DNA from: a bacterium
Lineage (GTDB): Bacteria > Zhuqueibacterota > Zhuqueibacteria > Zhuqueibacterales > Geothermadaptataceae
Assembly: GCA_024275575.1 (NCBI GenBank)
Contig: JAJRYV010000076.1
Coordinates: 78,218-142,217, forward strand
Direction of reading: 5' to 3'
Length of the DNA: 64,000 bases
The notes under the pieces are model-generated. The model worked only from the letters and a program-made list of their open reading frames with translations, ran no database searches and was not told the DNA's origin. The position numbers were made by a program, and so were the translations under genes. Below, piece after piece: positions 35,329 to 46,700 of the stretch; position 1 is the stretch's first letter, and each line of letters opens with the position of its first letter.

Positions 35329-36429
35329 ATAAAAGAATTTGATCTATTTAAATATCAACAGTTATTACTCGAGTGGTATGATCGTGAAAAACGCAATTTG
35401 CCGTGGCGAAACACCGGCGATATCTATGAAATTTGGATTTCCGAGGTCATGCTGCAGCAGACCCAGGTGACGAAAGCACTACAATACTATTCAAGATTCC
35501 TGCAGAGTTTTCCTGCCGTGCAGCATCTGGCGGCAGCAAATCTTGACGATGTGTTAAAAATGTGGGAAGGTATGGGCTATTATGCCCGGGCACGTAATTT
35601 ACACAAAGCAGCCCGATATATCGTACAAAACCACCAGGGTATGATTCCGGCGCGATTTGAAGCCTTGCTGCAAGTGCCGGGCATTGGTGAATATACAGCT
35701 GCGGCAATTTCCAGTATCGTGTACAATGAACCTCGTGCAGTCGTCGATGGCAATGTCAAGCGGGTTCTCTGCCGGCTATTTAAAATAATGGAATCACCGC
35801 AGCTCTCCGCGATTCATAAAGAGATACAGCGTACAGCACAAAAACTTTTACTTGATAAACGGGCCGGCGATTATAATCAGGCAGTCATGGAGCTTGGTGC
35901 AACAATTTGCAGCCCGAAAAAACCCAAATGCCTCTTCTGTCCGGTTGCGGAAATGTGCCAGGCGTTTCAGTCACTGCCAAATCCGGCGCAATTGCCGGTG
36001 AAAAAGCCGGTGAAAAAGGTTCCCCACCGCAATATTGCGGTGGCTGTTTTGTGGGATGATGGACGTATTTTTATCGCAAAGCGGAATGAAAACGGCGTTT
36101 TGGGTGGCATGTGGGATTTCCCCTCGGTGGAATTGAAAAACGGTGAAACAGCACAACCGGCTCTTAAACATGAATTGAAAAACACATATGGATTTACCAG
36201 CGAAACAAGCGATTTTCTGATGGATATCAAACATGCTTTTACCCACTTCACAATGACGATGCAAGTGTTCCATTGTTTATTCAAGGATGGTGAACCACCT
36301 TTAAACGCAGCACGGGACTGGTGTTGGGTGAAACCTGGCGAGCTCACTTTTTACCCCTTCGCCGTCGTCTGCAAAAAAATTATAAAAAGAATTGAAAATG
36401 AGTTTGTACCGCCGAATAATCGCCGGTGA
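35329..36429 (+). CDS. mutY: Adenine DNA glycosylase MutY (probable ATA start)
   Basis: MutY removes adenine opposite 8-oxoguanine. The conserved N-terminal helix (LLLEWYDREKRNLPWRNT) lies upstream of the first canonical start (TTG 35398). No ATG, GTG or TTG occurs earlier in frame, but an ATA at 35329 follows AAGGGAGG at ideal spacing. With that start the protein has 366 residues and the catalytic residues fall at Glu39 and Asp140 (E. coli Glu37 and Asp138). Other motifs are VMLQQTQV, the HhH VPGIGEYTAAAI, the 4Fe-4S cysteines at 194, 201, 204 and 210 (C-x6-C-x2-C-x5-C), and a C-terminal NUDIX-like domain that reads 8-oxoG. It overlaps clpS. Confidence 0.9.
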   Translation: MKEFDLFKYQQLLLEWYDREKRNLPWRNTGDIYEIWISEVMLQQTQVTKALQYYSRFLQSFPAVQHLAAANLDDVLKMWEGMGYYARARNLHKAARYIVQNHQGMIPARFEALLQVPGIGEYTAAAISSIVYNEPRAVVDGNVKRVLCRLFKIMESPQLSAIHKEIQRTAQKLLLDKRAGDYNQAVMELGATICSPKKPKCLFCPVAEMCQAFQSLPNPAQLPVKKPVKKVPHRNIAVAVLWDDGRIFIAKRNENGVLGGMWDFPSVELKNGETAQPALKHELKNTYGFTSETSDFLMDIKHAFTHFTMTMQVFHCLFKDGEPPLNAARDWCWVKPGELTFYPFAVVCKKIIKRIENEFVPPNNRR

Positions 36430-36712
36430 ATCTCCCGATTTCGATGAAAAAACCGATGTCGATGATGATACCAAAAGTAAACTGCAAGACCCGTGGAAGG
36501 TTTTGCTTTTCAATGATGATATTCATTCGTTTGATGAAGTGATCATGCAATTGATCAAAGCCACGGGCTGTGCATTACATGAAGCGGAGGGCATTGCATT
36601 GGAAGCACATTTCAGGGGAAAAGCTGTGGCTTTTACCGGCGATTTTGCAAAATGTTTTAAGGTGACCGGGGTTTTGCGTGAAATCCAGCTGGTTGTCGAA
36701 ATTGAAGGGTAG
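36398..36712 (+). CDS. clpS: ClpS-like adaptor of the Clp protease
   Basis: ClpS delivers N-degron substrates to ClpAP. The 104-residue protein has a disordered acidic N-terminus (about 1-30) and the ClpS core. PWKVLLFNDDIHSFDEVI corresponds to the usual y-V-l-lNDd-T-m-e-V, and ALEAHFRGKAVAFTGD to the A-m-v-H-G-a pattern. The family Thr in NDDxTP is Ile-His-Ser here, and HxxG is degenerate, so binding specificity may differ. ATG 36398 (or TTG 36392) lies inside the end of mutY. Confidence 0.83.
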   Translation: MSLYRRIIAGESPDFDEKTDVDDDTKSKLQDPWKVLLFNDDIHSFDEVIMQLIKATGCALHEAEGIALEAHFRGKAVAFTGDFAKCFKVTGVLREIQLVVEIEG

Positions 36713-36732
36713 AATTTGATTTATGATATCGT

Positions 36733-37629
36733 TTAAGCCTGTTTTTTACGCATTGAAATGATCAGTGAAAGGGCGTTTTTTTCAATTAAAATACCGAATT
36801 CCGGAATGCTGTTATCATGAAAGCGGATATCGCTAAAACCGGCATTTTTCAAATTGTCGTGCAAATCCGCTTTTGAAAAAAAACGCATCTCCAAAGTCGC
36901 GCCGGGCCCGCCGTGAAACCGCAGTTTATCGAAGCTCTGTTGCTCACCTGTACGTGTTGTGTTTTTTAAAACAAACCTGCCCATTTCTTTGATGATTTGA
37001 TAATCGTAAAGTTGCGGGTAATGCTCCTGCGTTTTACCACTATTGTGGTAGGGAACAGAAAATATACAAACACCTCTGTTTTTTAGCAGATCGTAAAGAT
37101 TGGCAAACGCATTTTCAACGGGTGGCGGAATGTGTTCAAAAACATCGCTGGTGATGATGAAATCATAAGAATTGTGCTGCCCGGCATCGATGGAAGTGAT
37201 GTCCAGGCGTGGGGTTTTGTGATAGAAGGTGTTTTGATAAGTGAATTTTTTTTGCAGTATTCCACCATAAATCAAAGCGTCGCTCATACCGATACCACAG
37301 ATATTTTTCTGTGATTGCAATTTACAGAGTGTGATAATTCTGCCGAACAATTCCGTCGTCAAAGCGGCGGCGATGGAGCGAAAGCGTCGGTTTGAGCCGC
37401 AGTGATAACAGGATGTCAGCTCCCGGTTTTGCACGGCATCTTGGGGAGACCGACAGATTTTTCCGCAAATATTGCAGCGAAACTTTACAAATTTTTCTGT
37501 GCTCAATATTTTCCGGTAAAGAAATTTTAAACGCAATAAAAGGAGTTTGAGCCGCCGTACGGTATATTCGATGATCGTATAAAAAAAATCCACGATGAAT
37601 TGACCTGTTTTTGTCGGAGTTTTGCGCAT
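36733..37629 (-). CDS. Zinc-finger-containing class I SAM methyltransferase
   Basis: A 298-residue protein with a basic/hydrophobic N-terminus and a four-cysteine zinc knuckle (FRCNICGKIC and TSCYHCGSNRRFRSIA, about 50-90). A methyltransferase domain follows (about 105-220, with ICGIGMSDALIYGGIL, LDITSID and the post-II motif YDFIITSDVFEHIPP). A C-terminal beta region contains GGPGATLEMRFFSKADL. Such proteins occur in glycan and surface-polymer loci, but the substrate cannot be told. It lies 8 bases after lptG and may be cotranscribed with the LPS export genes. Confidence 0.75.
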   Translation of the reverse strand: MRKTPTKTGQFIVDFFYTIIEYTVRRLKLLLLRLKFLYRKILSTEKFVKFRCNICGKICRSPQDAVQNRELTSCYHCGSNRRFRSIAAALTTELFGRIITLCKLQSQKNICGIGMSDALIYGGILQKKFTYQNTFYHKTPRLDITSIDAGQHNSYDFIITSDVFEHIPPPVENAFANLYDLLKNRGVCIFSVPYHNSGKTQEHYPQLYDYQIIKEMGRFVLKNTTRTGEQQSFDKLRFHGGPGATLEMRFFSKADLHDNLKNAGFSDIRFHDNSIPEFGILIEKNALSLIISMRKKQA

Positions 37630-37637
37630 GGGTCATA

Positions 37638-38717
37638 TTATTTTGGTGCCCGGCCAAGCAGGGTGAGACCGGAAATAAAGAAGATACCGTTGCCCATCCA
37701 GGCGCCGAGAAACGGGTGTAAATAACCGGTCTGGCTCAAGGTCTGGCCCATTTTAATGGTGCCGAAGAACAGGAAACAAAAAAGAAGGCTCAGAGCGATC
37801 CCCAGGGCGCCAGTGGAGCGCGCCCGCCCGGCAGCCAGCGGCGCACCAAAAAGAACGATGATAAAATTGGCGAATGGAAAAGCGATTTTTAAATATAAAT
37901 CCGCCAGCCAGCGGTCGGGATCACCGCCGTTTCTCCTCACCTCTTCGATGAAAATTTCAAGTTCTTCGTAAGACATTTCCTCCGGCTTCTTTTGCACCGA
38001 GCTAAAATCTTCAGGCATAAAATTAAAACCCGGAGGCCTGAACATGGCGTAGCTGCGCGCTGTTTCTTCTTCTGCGGAAAATGTGCGAATGATGGCGTTT
38101 TGCAGAGCCCAGAGACTATCCTGCCAGATCATTTTTTCAGCATCGATACGTTTGATTATGCGGTTTTCGGCCAGGGTTATAATCGATATTTTTCTTGCTG
38201 ATTTCTCGCGTGTGTTGTAATTCCCGATAAATATTCGATTGCCGTTTTCGTCACGCAGGGCCAGGTTGGTCACCCGGCGTGGTCCGCGCCGTCCTTTTTT
38301 GTCGAGGTAATGACTTTTGATTTCTGCTTTCAGGGAGTTGGCTCGTGGAACGACGACTTCACTAAAATAAACAAAAAATATACTGATAATTAAACTGACG
38401 GCAAAAAGCGGAGAGAAAATACGCAACAAAGCGATGCCCGAGGCTTTCATCGCGACTAATTCACTGTATTTTGATAGCTGGCCGACGCAGAACATCGCCG
38501 CAAGTAACATGGCGATGGGGGAAGTTAAAACCACGATATAGGGAATATAGTACAGGTAGAACTGGGCAACGATCATCATCGGTGCTCCGCGGTCGAGAAA
38601 CAGCGACAGCTTTTCCACGGCATCGATGACGACAAAGATGATGATGAACGTGGTCAGCGCAAAGAAGATGTTGACGAGAAATTTTTTAGCGATATAGCGG
38701 TCGAGTAAGCGTATCAT
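37638..38717 (-). CDS. lptG: LPS export permease LptG (YjgP/YjgQ family)
   Basis: One of two half-permeases of the LptB2FG transporter. The 359-residue protein has the family layout: helices at about 12-35, 50-75 and 97-120, a periplasmic beta-jellyroll (about 130-260), then three C-terminal helices. DRYIAKKFLVNIFFALTTFI and YSELVAMKASGIALLRIFSP are family hallmarks. It is the shorter of the pair, so I call it LptG by size and order. It starts in an ATGA overlap with the upstream permease gene. Confidence 0.88.
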   Translation of the reverse strand: MIRLLDRYIAKKFLVNIFFALTTFIIIFVVIDAVEKLSLFLDRGAPMMIVAQFYLYYIPYIVVLTSPIAMLLAAMFCVGQLSKYSELVAMKASGIALLRIFSPLFAVSLIISIFFVYFSEVVVPRANSLKAEIKSHYLDKKGRRGPRRVTNLALRDENGNRIFIGNYNTREKSARKISIITLAENRIIKRIDAEKMIWQDSLWALQNAIIRTFSAEEETARSYAMFRPPGFNFMPEDFSSVQKKPEEMSYEELEIFIEEVRRNGGDPDRWLADLYLKIAFPFANFIIVLFGAPLAAGRARSTGALGIALSLLFCFLFFGTIKMGQTLSQTGYLHPFLGAWMGNGIFFISGLTLLGRAPK

Positions 38718-40237
38718 TTGCTTCCGGATAAATCAGGTTGATTGTCCATAGTTAACATTTTTTTCTGAATCCATTCGATTAAAAATCCAATGATGAGCAA
38801 TTTCAACCAGTTCTTTTTGATGAATTCGGCGAATGGCGTTTCATTGGTTAATAAATAGAGCAAAAGCAAGCTGGCGCCGCCGACAATAATATTTGCCATC
38901 CACATGCTGAGAAAGGGAGAATACAGGCCGCGATCGGCCAGGTCTTCTCCGGTGATGATCAGCGCCCAGTGCAAAATGAAAAAAAACAGTGAAATGCCCA
39001 GGCTCATACCAATTCCGCCCGAACGCGACATTGTCCCCAGCGCCATTCCGACGAGCACAAAAATGATACAGGCGAAGGGAATGGAGTATTTTTTATGCAC
39101 CTCCACCATCAGCCGGTTGTTGCGCCGTTCGTTATGTTTGATACTGTTTGAATTGACTTTTAAGCTCGCAAGCAATGTTTTATGTGATTTCAGCTGGTTT
39201 TTGACCGGCTGGCTCAGTTGGTTTTTCGTTGCCGGCGACGAAATTTCAGCTTTTCTCACACGTTTTCTCGCACGCAGCAATTCTTTTGTTTGCCCGTTTT
39301 TCACTGCCACGGAATCCGGCTTTGCCGGCAACGGCATGCCGAAACTGCTGCCGAAAATTTTTTTGAATTCAACTGCGATGAGGGTCTGCATCGTTTGTTG
39401 TTTTTGCGCGTTTTTAGCGAGATTTTTTTTCACTTCTGCTATCATTTCAGCAGCACTGAGTTCACGGTCGTTGCGGCGCACGCTGTTGGGTCGCGCCTGG
39501 AAAAACATGTCCGCGATATTGACCCGGATCACGAATTTGCTAAATTTCACCCGGGTAAATTCCCGCATATTTTTTAATGTGATTTTCTGCATTTCCCCTT
39601 CGAAAAGGCGAATTTCCAGAATTCCGGTTTTTTCATTCGACCAAATTCGTCCGCGATCGGCGTTGATTGTGGCTATGGAGTGCAAATCACTGTAATCATT
39701 GATCATTACATTTTTCACAAGGGAAACATTGGCGCTATCCTGTTTTTCTTTTACCAGCAAACTGATGTTGTTCAGATCGTCAAACCAGACGCCGGGTTCG
39801 ATGCGCATCGCCGGTTTTTTATTGCCCATGTAGCGCATCAGCAGGCTCAGCCGGTGGTTGGAGTGCGGCAGCACATTATTATTGAACCAGACGAGACCGA
39901 GTGCGAGAAAAATTGAAGCAATGAGTGCCGGCCGTAATATTCGTAAAAAGCTGATACCGTTGGCTTTCATCGCAGTGATCTCATTATCTGCGCTCATACG
40001 GCCGTAAACCATGAGGCTTGCGGTGAGTGTCGCCATGGGCACCGAGAGCGCAACGATCCAGCCCAGACTGAGACCGAAAAATTCGATGATGAGATTGGCC
40101 GGCAGGCCTTTGCTCAAAAAGCGGTTTAATTCCTTAAACAGCAGGTTTAAAATCCAGATCAGAGAAATAATTGAGAAGCTGAAGAAAAAGGGCCCAATAT
40201 GCTGCCGCAGGATATAACGTGAGAGAACCGACATCAT
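38714..40237 (-). CDS. lptF: LPS export permease LptF (YjgP/YjgQ family), with long insertion
   Basis: The partner of LptG, 507 residues. The family start LSRYILRQHIGPFFFSFSII and the coupling segment DNEITAMKANGISFLRILRP are clear. The protein is longer than typical LptF (about 370) because of a charged insertion at about 250-385, between the periplasmic domain and the last helices. It contains a basic, Gln/Lys-rich stretch (ELLRARKRVRKAEISSPATK). The function of the insertion is unknown. No lptB ATPase gene is in the window. Confidence 0.88.
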   Translation of the reverse strand: MMSVLSRYILRQHIGPFFFSFSIISLIWILNLLFKELNRFLSKGLPANLIIEFFGLSLGWIVALSVPMATLTASLMVYGRMSADNEITAMKANGISFLRILRPALIASIFLALGLVWFNNNVLPHSNHRLSLLMRYMGNKKPAMRIEPGVWFDDLNNISLLVKEKQDSANVSLVKNVMINDYSDLHSIATINADRGRIWSNEKTGILEIRLFEGEMQKITLKNMREFTRVKFSKFVIRVNIADMFFQARPNSVRRNDRELSAAEMIAEVKKNLAKNAQKQQTMQTLIAVEFKKIFGSSFGMPLPAKPDSVAVKNGQTKELLRARKRVRKAEISSPATKNQLSQPVKNQLKSHKTLLASLKVNSNSIKHNERRNNRLMVEVHKKYSIPFACIIFVLVGMALGTMSRSGGIGMSLGISLFFFILHWALIITGEDLADRGLYSPFLSMWMANIIVGGASLLLLYLLTNETPFAEFIKKNWLKLLIIGFLIEWIQKKMLTMDNQPDLSGSK

Positions 40238-40700
40238 TATTTTATCAAAAAAGTTTTGAATTTATTCATTTCTAAGCAGTTGAATATACAAAACAAGAGC
40301 ACCTTCTTCAATCGGAAATATGAAATAATCTAAAAGCACGAATTGCGGGAACTGCAAAATGCCGATAAGCGTATGAGATGGGTGTATACCGGGAAAATAT
40401 TTTTTCTTGAAATTCTGTTGTTAAATATTTATTTTCCGAATTGTTTAAAGCCATTAACCCAAATGATAAACCGGAGAAACCTATCGAGTCTTTGTTACAC
40501 GAATAATCTATCCTGAAATATTGATACTGTTTTCGAGAAAAATCGGGGCCTTTTGCAGAAAACGAGATCGTTTTAACTGCCGGAAGTTTTAATAGAGTCA
40601 GATAAGTTTACAGCTGTTTTTCCGGCAAAACTCTACATGTAGTGTTTTTTGGGATTGATTAAATCCGGTTTTGTCGGCATTTAAGGGTTTATGGCTTAAT
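40238..40700. other. AT-rich divergent intergenic region between lptF and sprA
   Basis: This 463-base gap separates two divergent genes and must hold both promoters. I see no convincing consensus pair. The only structure noted is an inverted repeat TGCCGGAA (40578-40585) / TTCCGGCA (40620-40627), about 75 bases before sprA. No coding sequence or RNA gene is recognised. Confidence 0.4.
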
Positions 40701-43700
40701 ATGAAAAAAAGTTTTTTAATTCCGGCAGCAATCTGCCTTCTCCATCTTTTTGTTTCCCCCAATACCGGATCCGGTCTTTTGGCGCAAATCATTCCCGGTT
40801 TCCAGGAAAGCGATAGCGGATTCGTCTGTTTTGATATCCGTTTTTTCAACGATCCCCGTGTTCCATTGCAGAACGAAACCCGTTATCTCGGCATGTCACT
40901 TGCGGGTTATCTCGGCGGATTTGGTTATAATAAACCGGGCAGTATTCAGCACAAGGCTCAGCTCGACAGCAGCGGCCAATTCATCACGATTACACAATCG
41001 ATCAAAGGTGTTCCAGTGCGCCTGCCACGGATAATTTCCCTCGGAGATTATAACCGAATTGAAAGCCGGCGCCGTATCGCAGAAAAATGGCGGGTTGCGG
41101 TGATGACCAATGTGCTCGAAGGACCAGCCGGGCGCCGGCGCGGCCCCGGTGGTTTGAACATCTCCATCCCGGTTCCCATCAAAAGCAAAACCTTTCAGAA
41201 AATTTTTGGTGGTGATAAGGTCGGTTTGAACGTACAGGGCGATATCAGCATCAAAGGAGGTTTTCGCAACGAAGACCGAAGCCAGGCGAAAACCACGCTG
41301 GCGCAGGGGTCGAATACCAATTTTAAAATGAACCAGACACAGCGATTCACCGTCACCGGAAAAATCGGTGAAAAAGTAACCGTCAATGTGGATCAGGATT
41401 CCGAGCGTTCGTTTGATTTTGATAATAATCTTAAATTGAATTATAAGGGATTTGATGACGAAATAATCGAGAGCATTGAGGCTGGCAATATTTCACTGGC
41501 GTTGCCGGGAACCCGTTTTGTTCGCGCCAGCGGTGGCAGCGCCGGTTTATTCGGCATCAAAACCAAGATTAAACTTGCTGACTTGAATCTGACTATCGTT
41601 GCCAGTCAGGAAAAAGGGGAAAGCAGCCAGTTGAGCATCAATGGCGGCGCTGCGAGCAACAAAACGACGATCCGGGATTTGGATTTTAAAGAATTTACTT
41701 ACTTTTTTCTCGATTCGAGCTACCGTGAGAATTATCAAAATTATTCGTCGAAATGGCTGCGCTATGCAATCGATGACCCCATCAAACGCATTTATGTTTA
41801 TAAATCGACGACGGACTTAAAACGTGACGGCCTGGTTAAAGGCTGGGCGTTGCCCGACCCCTCGGTGAAAAGCGATACCAGTAAATCCGGCTCCAAGGAA
41901 TATTTCCCCGGCAGTTTTATTCAGCTCGATTCGGAATCCGACTATTTTATCGAGACTGATATGGGATATATATACATGAGCCAGTCAGTGCAAAATGGTG
42001 AAGTTCTCGCTGTTGCATATGAACTTGAAAGCGGTCAAAAAATCGGCGATGTAGATTATGATCCTTTCAGCTCCGCCCCCATTTTTTTAAAAATACTCAA
42101 AACGCAAAGTCCGCACCCGGATGATGAATTCACCTGGGATTTGGCCTGGAAGAATGTTTATAGCCTCGGTAGCCGCAATATCCCACAGGAAGGATTCAAG
42201 CTGCGCATTCTTTTTCAGAGTTCCACCGGGCCGGAGCCCAATGCATCCACCGGTGAAACCTTTCTCCGCATTTTTGGGCTCGATAATTACGATGCAAATG
42301 GCGATGCCAAACCCGATGATAAAATTGATATCGATCCCTATTTGATAAATTTATCACGTGGTGAACTGATTTTTCCCCATTTGGAACCGTTTAATCCGAC
42401 CAAGCTTGGAGGCAATTTAAACGAAGAATCGACTCTGCCTGAAGATTTGCGCATCCCGGAAATATACGATCTCGAACGCACTGCGGTTGACCGCCGTTCA
42501 AAAACTAAATTTATTATCGAAGTTGAATCGCAAAACAAAAGTTCCACTTACCAGCTCGGTTTTAATGTCATCGAGAATTCGGAAAAAGTGATTGCCAACG
42601 GTCGTGAGTTGCAGCGCGGTATCGGTTATACGATCGAATACATGTCGGGAACCCTGACCATTCTCGACGAGCAGGCCACGACGCCGAATGCGAATCTGGA
42701 TATTACCTACGAACGCAACCAGTTTTTTCAGCTCGATAAAAAAACCATGCTCGGCGCCCGTGCCGAATACAGATTCAGCCCTGATCATTTTTTTGGTGCG
42801 ACTTTCATGTACCTGAATGAACGAACATTGGATCAGAAGGTACGCGTCGGCAAAGGCCCAATGCGCAATATGATCTGGGATGTTAACGGTTCGTTCAAAT
42901 TCAAGCCTAATTTCCTCACGCGTGCCCTCGATGCATTGCCACTCTTGCGCGCTGAAGCGGATTCCCGGCTTAATTTTGAGGGGGAGATCGCCCAGATTTT
43001 GCCCAACCCCAACACCTTGAACAATTCCAGCACCGGCGATAATCAGGGTGTGGCCTATATCGATGATTTTGAAGGTTCTGAACGCCCAACTTCTCTCGGC
43101 ATCACCCGAAAAGGCTGGACCGATGCTTCGGCGCCGGTAGCCATTCAGAGTCTTTTTAGCGACAAGCAGTATGCGATGGCGCAACGCGGCAGGCTGATCT
43201 GGTACAATCCTTATACCCGCGTCCGCATCAATGATATTTGGCCCGAACGCGAAGTCAACAGTCAGACCGGTCAGCTCACTGATATTCTGATCATGGAGTT
43301 TACGCCTGCTGCATATCAGGACCGTGCTCTTGCCGAAAGTTGGAATGGTGTGATGCGCGCCCTGTCTACAGGTTATTTTAATCAAACGGAAAGCAAATTC
43401 CTCGAGGTCACCGTTGCCGGTGAAACCGGGGTTTTAAATATTGATCTTGGCATGATCTCTGAAGATGTGATTCCCAACGGCAAGCTGGATTCTGAAGATA
43501 TCCCGGTTGGCGGTGTGCGCCTCGGCACCCTGGATGAGGGCGAAGACATCGGTCTTGATGGTATGCAAGGCAGCGATACCGGCGAAAATCCCGATTTCTG
43601 GGATATCAATGGCAATGGCACGCGTGAGGAATGGGAGCCCATCAGCAACGATGATTGGTCTTATTCGCAAAACTCTGCAAATTACAGCCGTGTCAACGGT

Positions 43701-46700
43701 ACGGAAAACAGCAAAAACGACGGCAGTCAGGTGCCGGATACTGAAGACCTGAACCGTAATAATGTCGTCGATCTCGTCAATAGTTATTTTTCCTATAAAA
43801 TTAATCTCGATGATGAAAACCATCCCTATTTTGTCGGCTATACAAACCCCAACCAATCGAATGTCCGTAACCGCTATCGCGTTTATCAGATTCCGCTGAA
43901 AATTCTGTCGGGAGCTAATGATACGGAATATCGCTCCCTACAGGGAAAGCCGGATCTCTCGAATGTGCAATATGCCCGCTTGTGGATGACTGGCGTTGAC
44001 ACCACGAAAACAGTACGCATCAAAATTGCGGAAATCAACCTGACCGGTAATGACTGGAAGGAGCAGGGCGTTTCAGCAAGTGAGGATTTTGCTTCCTATC
44101 AACCGGCGGATGGCTCTACGATCGATGATGAGACGGTCTCGGTTTCCGTGCTTAATACGCATGAAAACCCGGATAATTATATCGAGCCGCCGGGGGTTTC
44201 CGGCGTCGTCGACCGTATCACCAAAGCGCGGGCAAAAGAACAGGCGCTGGTGCTCACTGTCAAAGATTTACAGCCGGGAGAAAACGGGCTGGTGAAAAAA
44301 ACTTTACTGCAACCGCAGGACTATATTTACTACAAAAAGCTGAAGATGTTTGTCGGCGCCTTTGGTGAAGGGTTGCCGCAGGACACGGCGCAGGTCAGCC
44401 CAATCGAATTTTTTATCCGTTTCGGCAACGATGAAAATAATTTTTATGAAATCCGCGAACCGCTTTTTGGCCCCACAGCCTATACTCCAGTGGCGACAGA
44501 GATGTGGCATGAAGCCAATGAGCTTGATATCGAGTTATTCGAGCTTACCAGCATGAAACTGATGGGCGAGGGTGTGCATCCGCTGACGGCAGATTCCACG
44601 GAGCAGGTTTATGTAAAAAATGTAGGAAAAAAACAATACCGTTTTAAAGGCATTCCATCGATTTCGAATATTCGTATCATCTGGGCGGGAATCGTCAATA
44701 AATCGACGAGCCCATGGAACGGCCAGGTTTGGCTGAATGAGTTGCGTCTGTCCAACATTGAAAAGGAAAAAGGCATCGCTATGCGGGCAAATGTGGATTT
44801 TGGGCTATCCGACCTGTTTTCGGTCAATGCTGAAATCAATCGTAAGGATGCTGATTTTCACAATGTCGGCGAACGTTTCGGCAAAAAGAGCACGACGCAA
44901 GCCTATTCTGTGAACACCAGCTTGAAAGTGGATAAACTATTGCCCCAGAGTTGGGGGTTGAGCATTCCGGTCAGTGCAAATTACTCAAAATCGAAGACGA
45001 CGCCCAAATATGACCCATCTCTCGGTGATATTATACTGGAAGATTCGGGTGACGAAACACTCATTGAAGACAAGCTGACCCGCAGTGAGAACAAAGGGTT
45101 CAATATTTCCGTCAGCAAGGCAAAGAAATCACGCAAATTTTATATTAAATATACTCTCGATGCATTAAAGGGCAAAATCAACCACACCCGTACAACACAA
45201 ACGGGTCCGACGCTGAAACTGGGCAACGCACGCAACTGGGCCGGAAATTTAAATTACAACATCACTTTCGGACAAAAAACTTATTTTAACCCGCTGAAAT
45301 TTTTGAAAAATCTGCCGCTGGTGGGAAAATACAGTGAAACGAAATTGTATTATCTGCCGCGTTCTCTCTCTGCCGGCGCCAGCGGTGCTTCAAAATGGTC
45401 GGAACGGCAGACGCGAACACTGCAGGGTACTGATGGGAAATATACCTCTACCAGTACCAGAACGTTGAACCGCAATGCCAATATGAATCTGAAATTGACA
45501 GATAAACTCTCGGGAAATATCAGCCGTACCTGGTTGGGGGATGTGCGTGGCGGCTGGTTGGAGTCATTCACGGCACAGAACGATACCAGTCTCTACATCG
45601 ACCGGTCAAAGTCGCAAAATTTCAAACTGGATTTCGCTCCGAATATTTTTAGCTTTTTTTCCCCATCCCTGAGCTATACGGCAAGTTATAAATTCTCCAA
45701 CAACCCGGCGCAGAAAGAACGGGCGCTGAGCGCCTCGACAAATAATGTCCGCACCGTCTCGGGAACATTGAAATTGACACAGTTATTCAAGCGAAAGTCG
45801 TCAAAAACGAAAGGCCGAAAACCACCTTCTCAAAGAAAAAAACCGGGGCGGCGCCGACCGGGGCAAGCGCCTGAAGAAAACGAAAAGGGAAAGAAAGGTG
45901 ATGAGCAGAAAAAAGAGCGCCCTAATCCGTTAAAGTTGTTAAAATCACTGATCACTAATATCGGTAGCGTCAAAGATATCAAGATAAATTATACGGATCG
46001 CAACAACTTTACCAATACTGCCGTGATCACCGAGCCTGGTAACAAATACAGGTTTGGTTTTGTTGATAAAGCTTTTATCCGGGCAATCCCCACTGTCGCA
46101 ACAGCTACCGGTAATCTGGTCAATATCAATAGTACAAAAACACTAAATATGTCGACAGGTTTTAAAATAGCGAAACATATTGACATTGCATTGAAATATG
46201 ATTTAAATGATCAAACGACGCAAAATACCCAGATAACCGGGAATTATTCATCTTCTGCTTTGCGCATTAAAAACGACAGGGGTGATACCAATGATGTTTT
46301 TATCCCGTTTCCTGATATAACATTGACCTGGAATGGTCTGGAAAAAATCGGCCCACTGAAAAAGTGGTTCAAAACGATCAACCTGAGCTCCAACTTCACT
46401 TTTAAATCAACGACTTATTGGCGCGAGCAAAAAGAATATAAGACCAAGGATGATTATCAGCTCAGCCAGCGGCCGCGGGTCCGTGCATCTTTGACGTTGA
46501 AAAACGGTATCAATTCAAATTTTGCCATGAATCATAGCGTCGGTGAAGGGCAGACTTATAACCAGAATGGAGATGTGGTTTTGCTAAATACAGGGGACCG
46601 AAACACTACGGATGATATCAGCTTTTCTGCGTCATACAGCAAACGCAAGGGTTTTTCACTGCCCTTTCCATTTCTGAAAAACAAGAAACTGGACAACAGC

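Noticed and set aside
40238..40700. TTGAAA / TATTTT pair upstream of sprA
   Set aside because: The spacing is right but the match is weak in a very AT-rich stretch, and it lies about 250 bases from the start codon.
42498..43385. 295-codon minus-strand open frame within sprA
   Set aside because: It lies wholly inside sprA on the other strand, where the plus frame has clear SprA similarity; a shadow frame.
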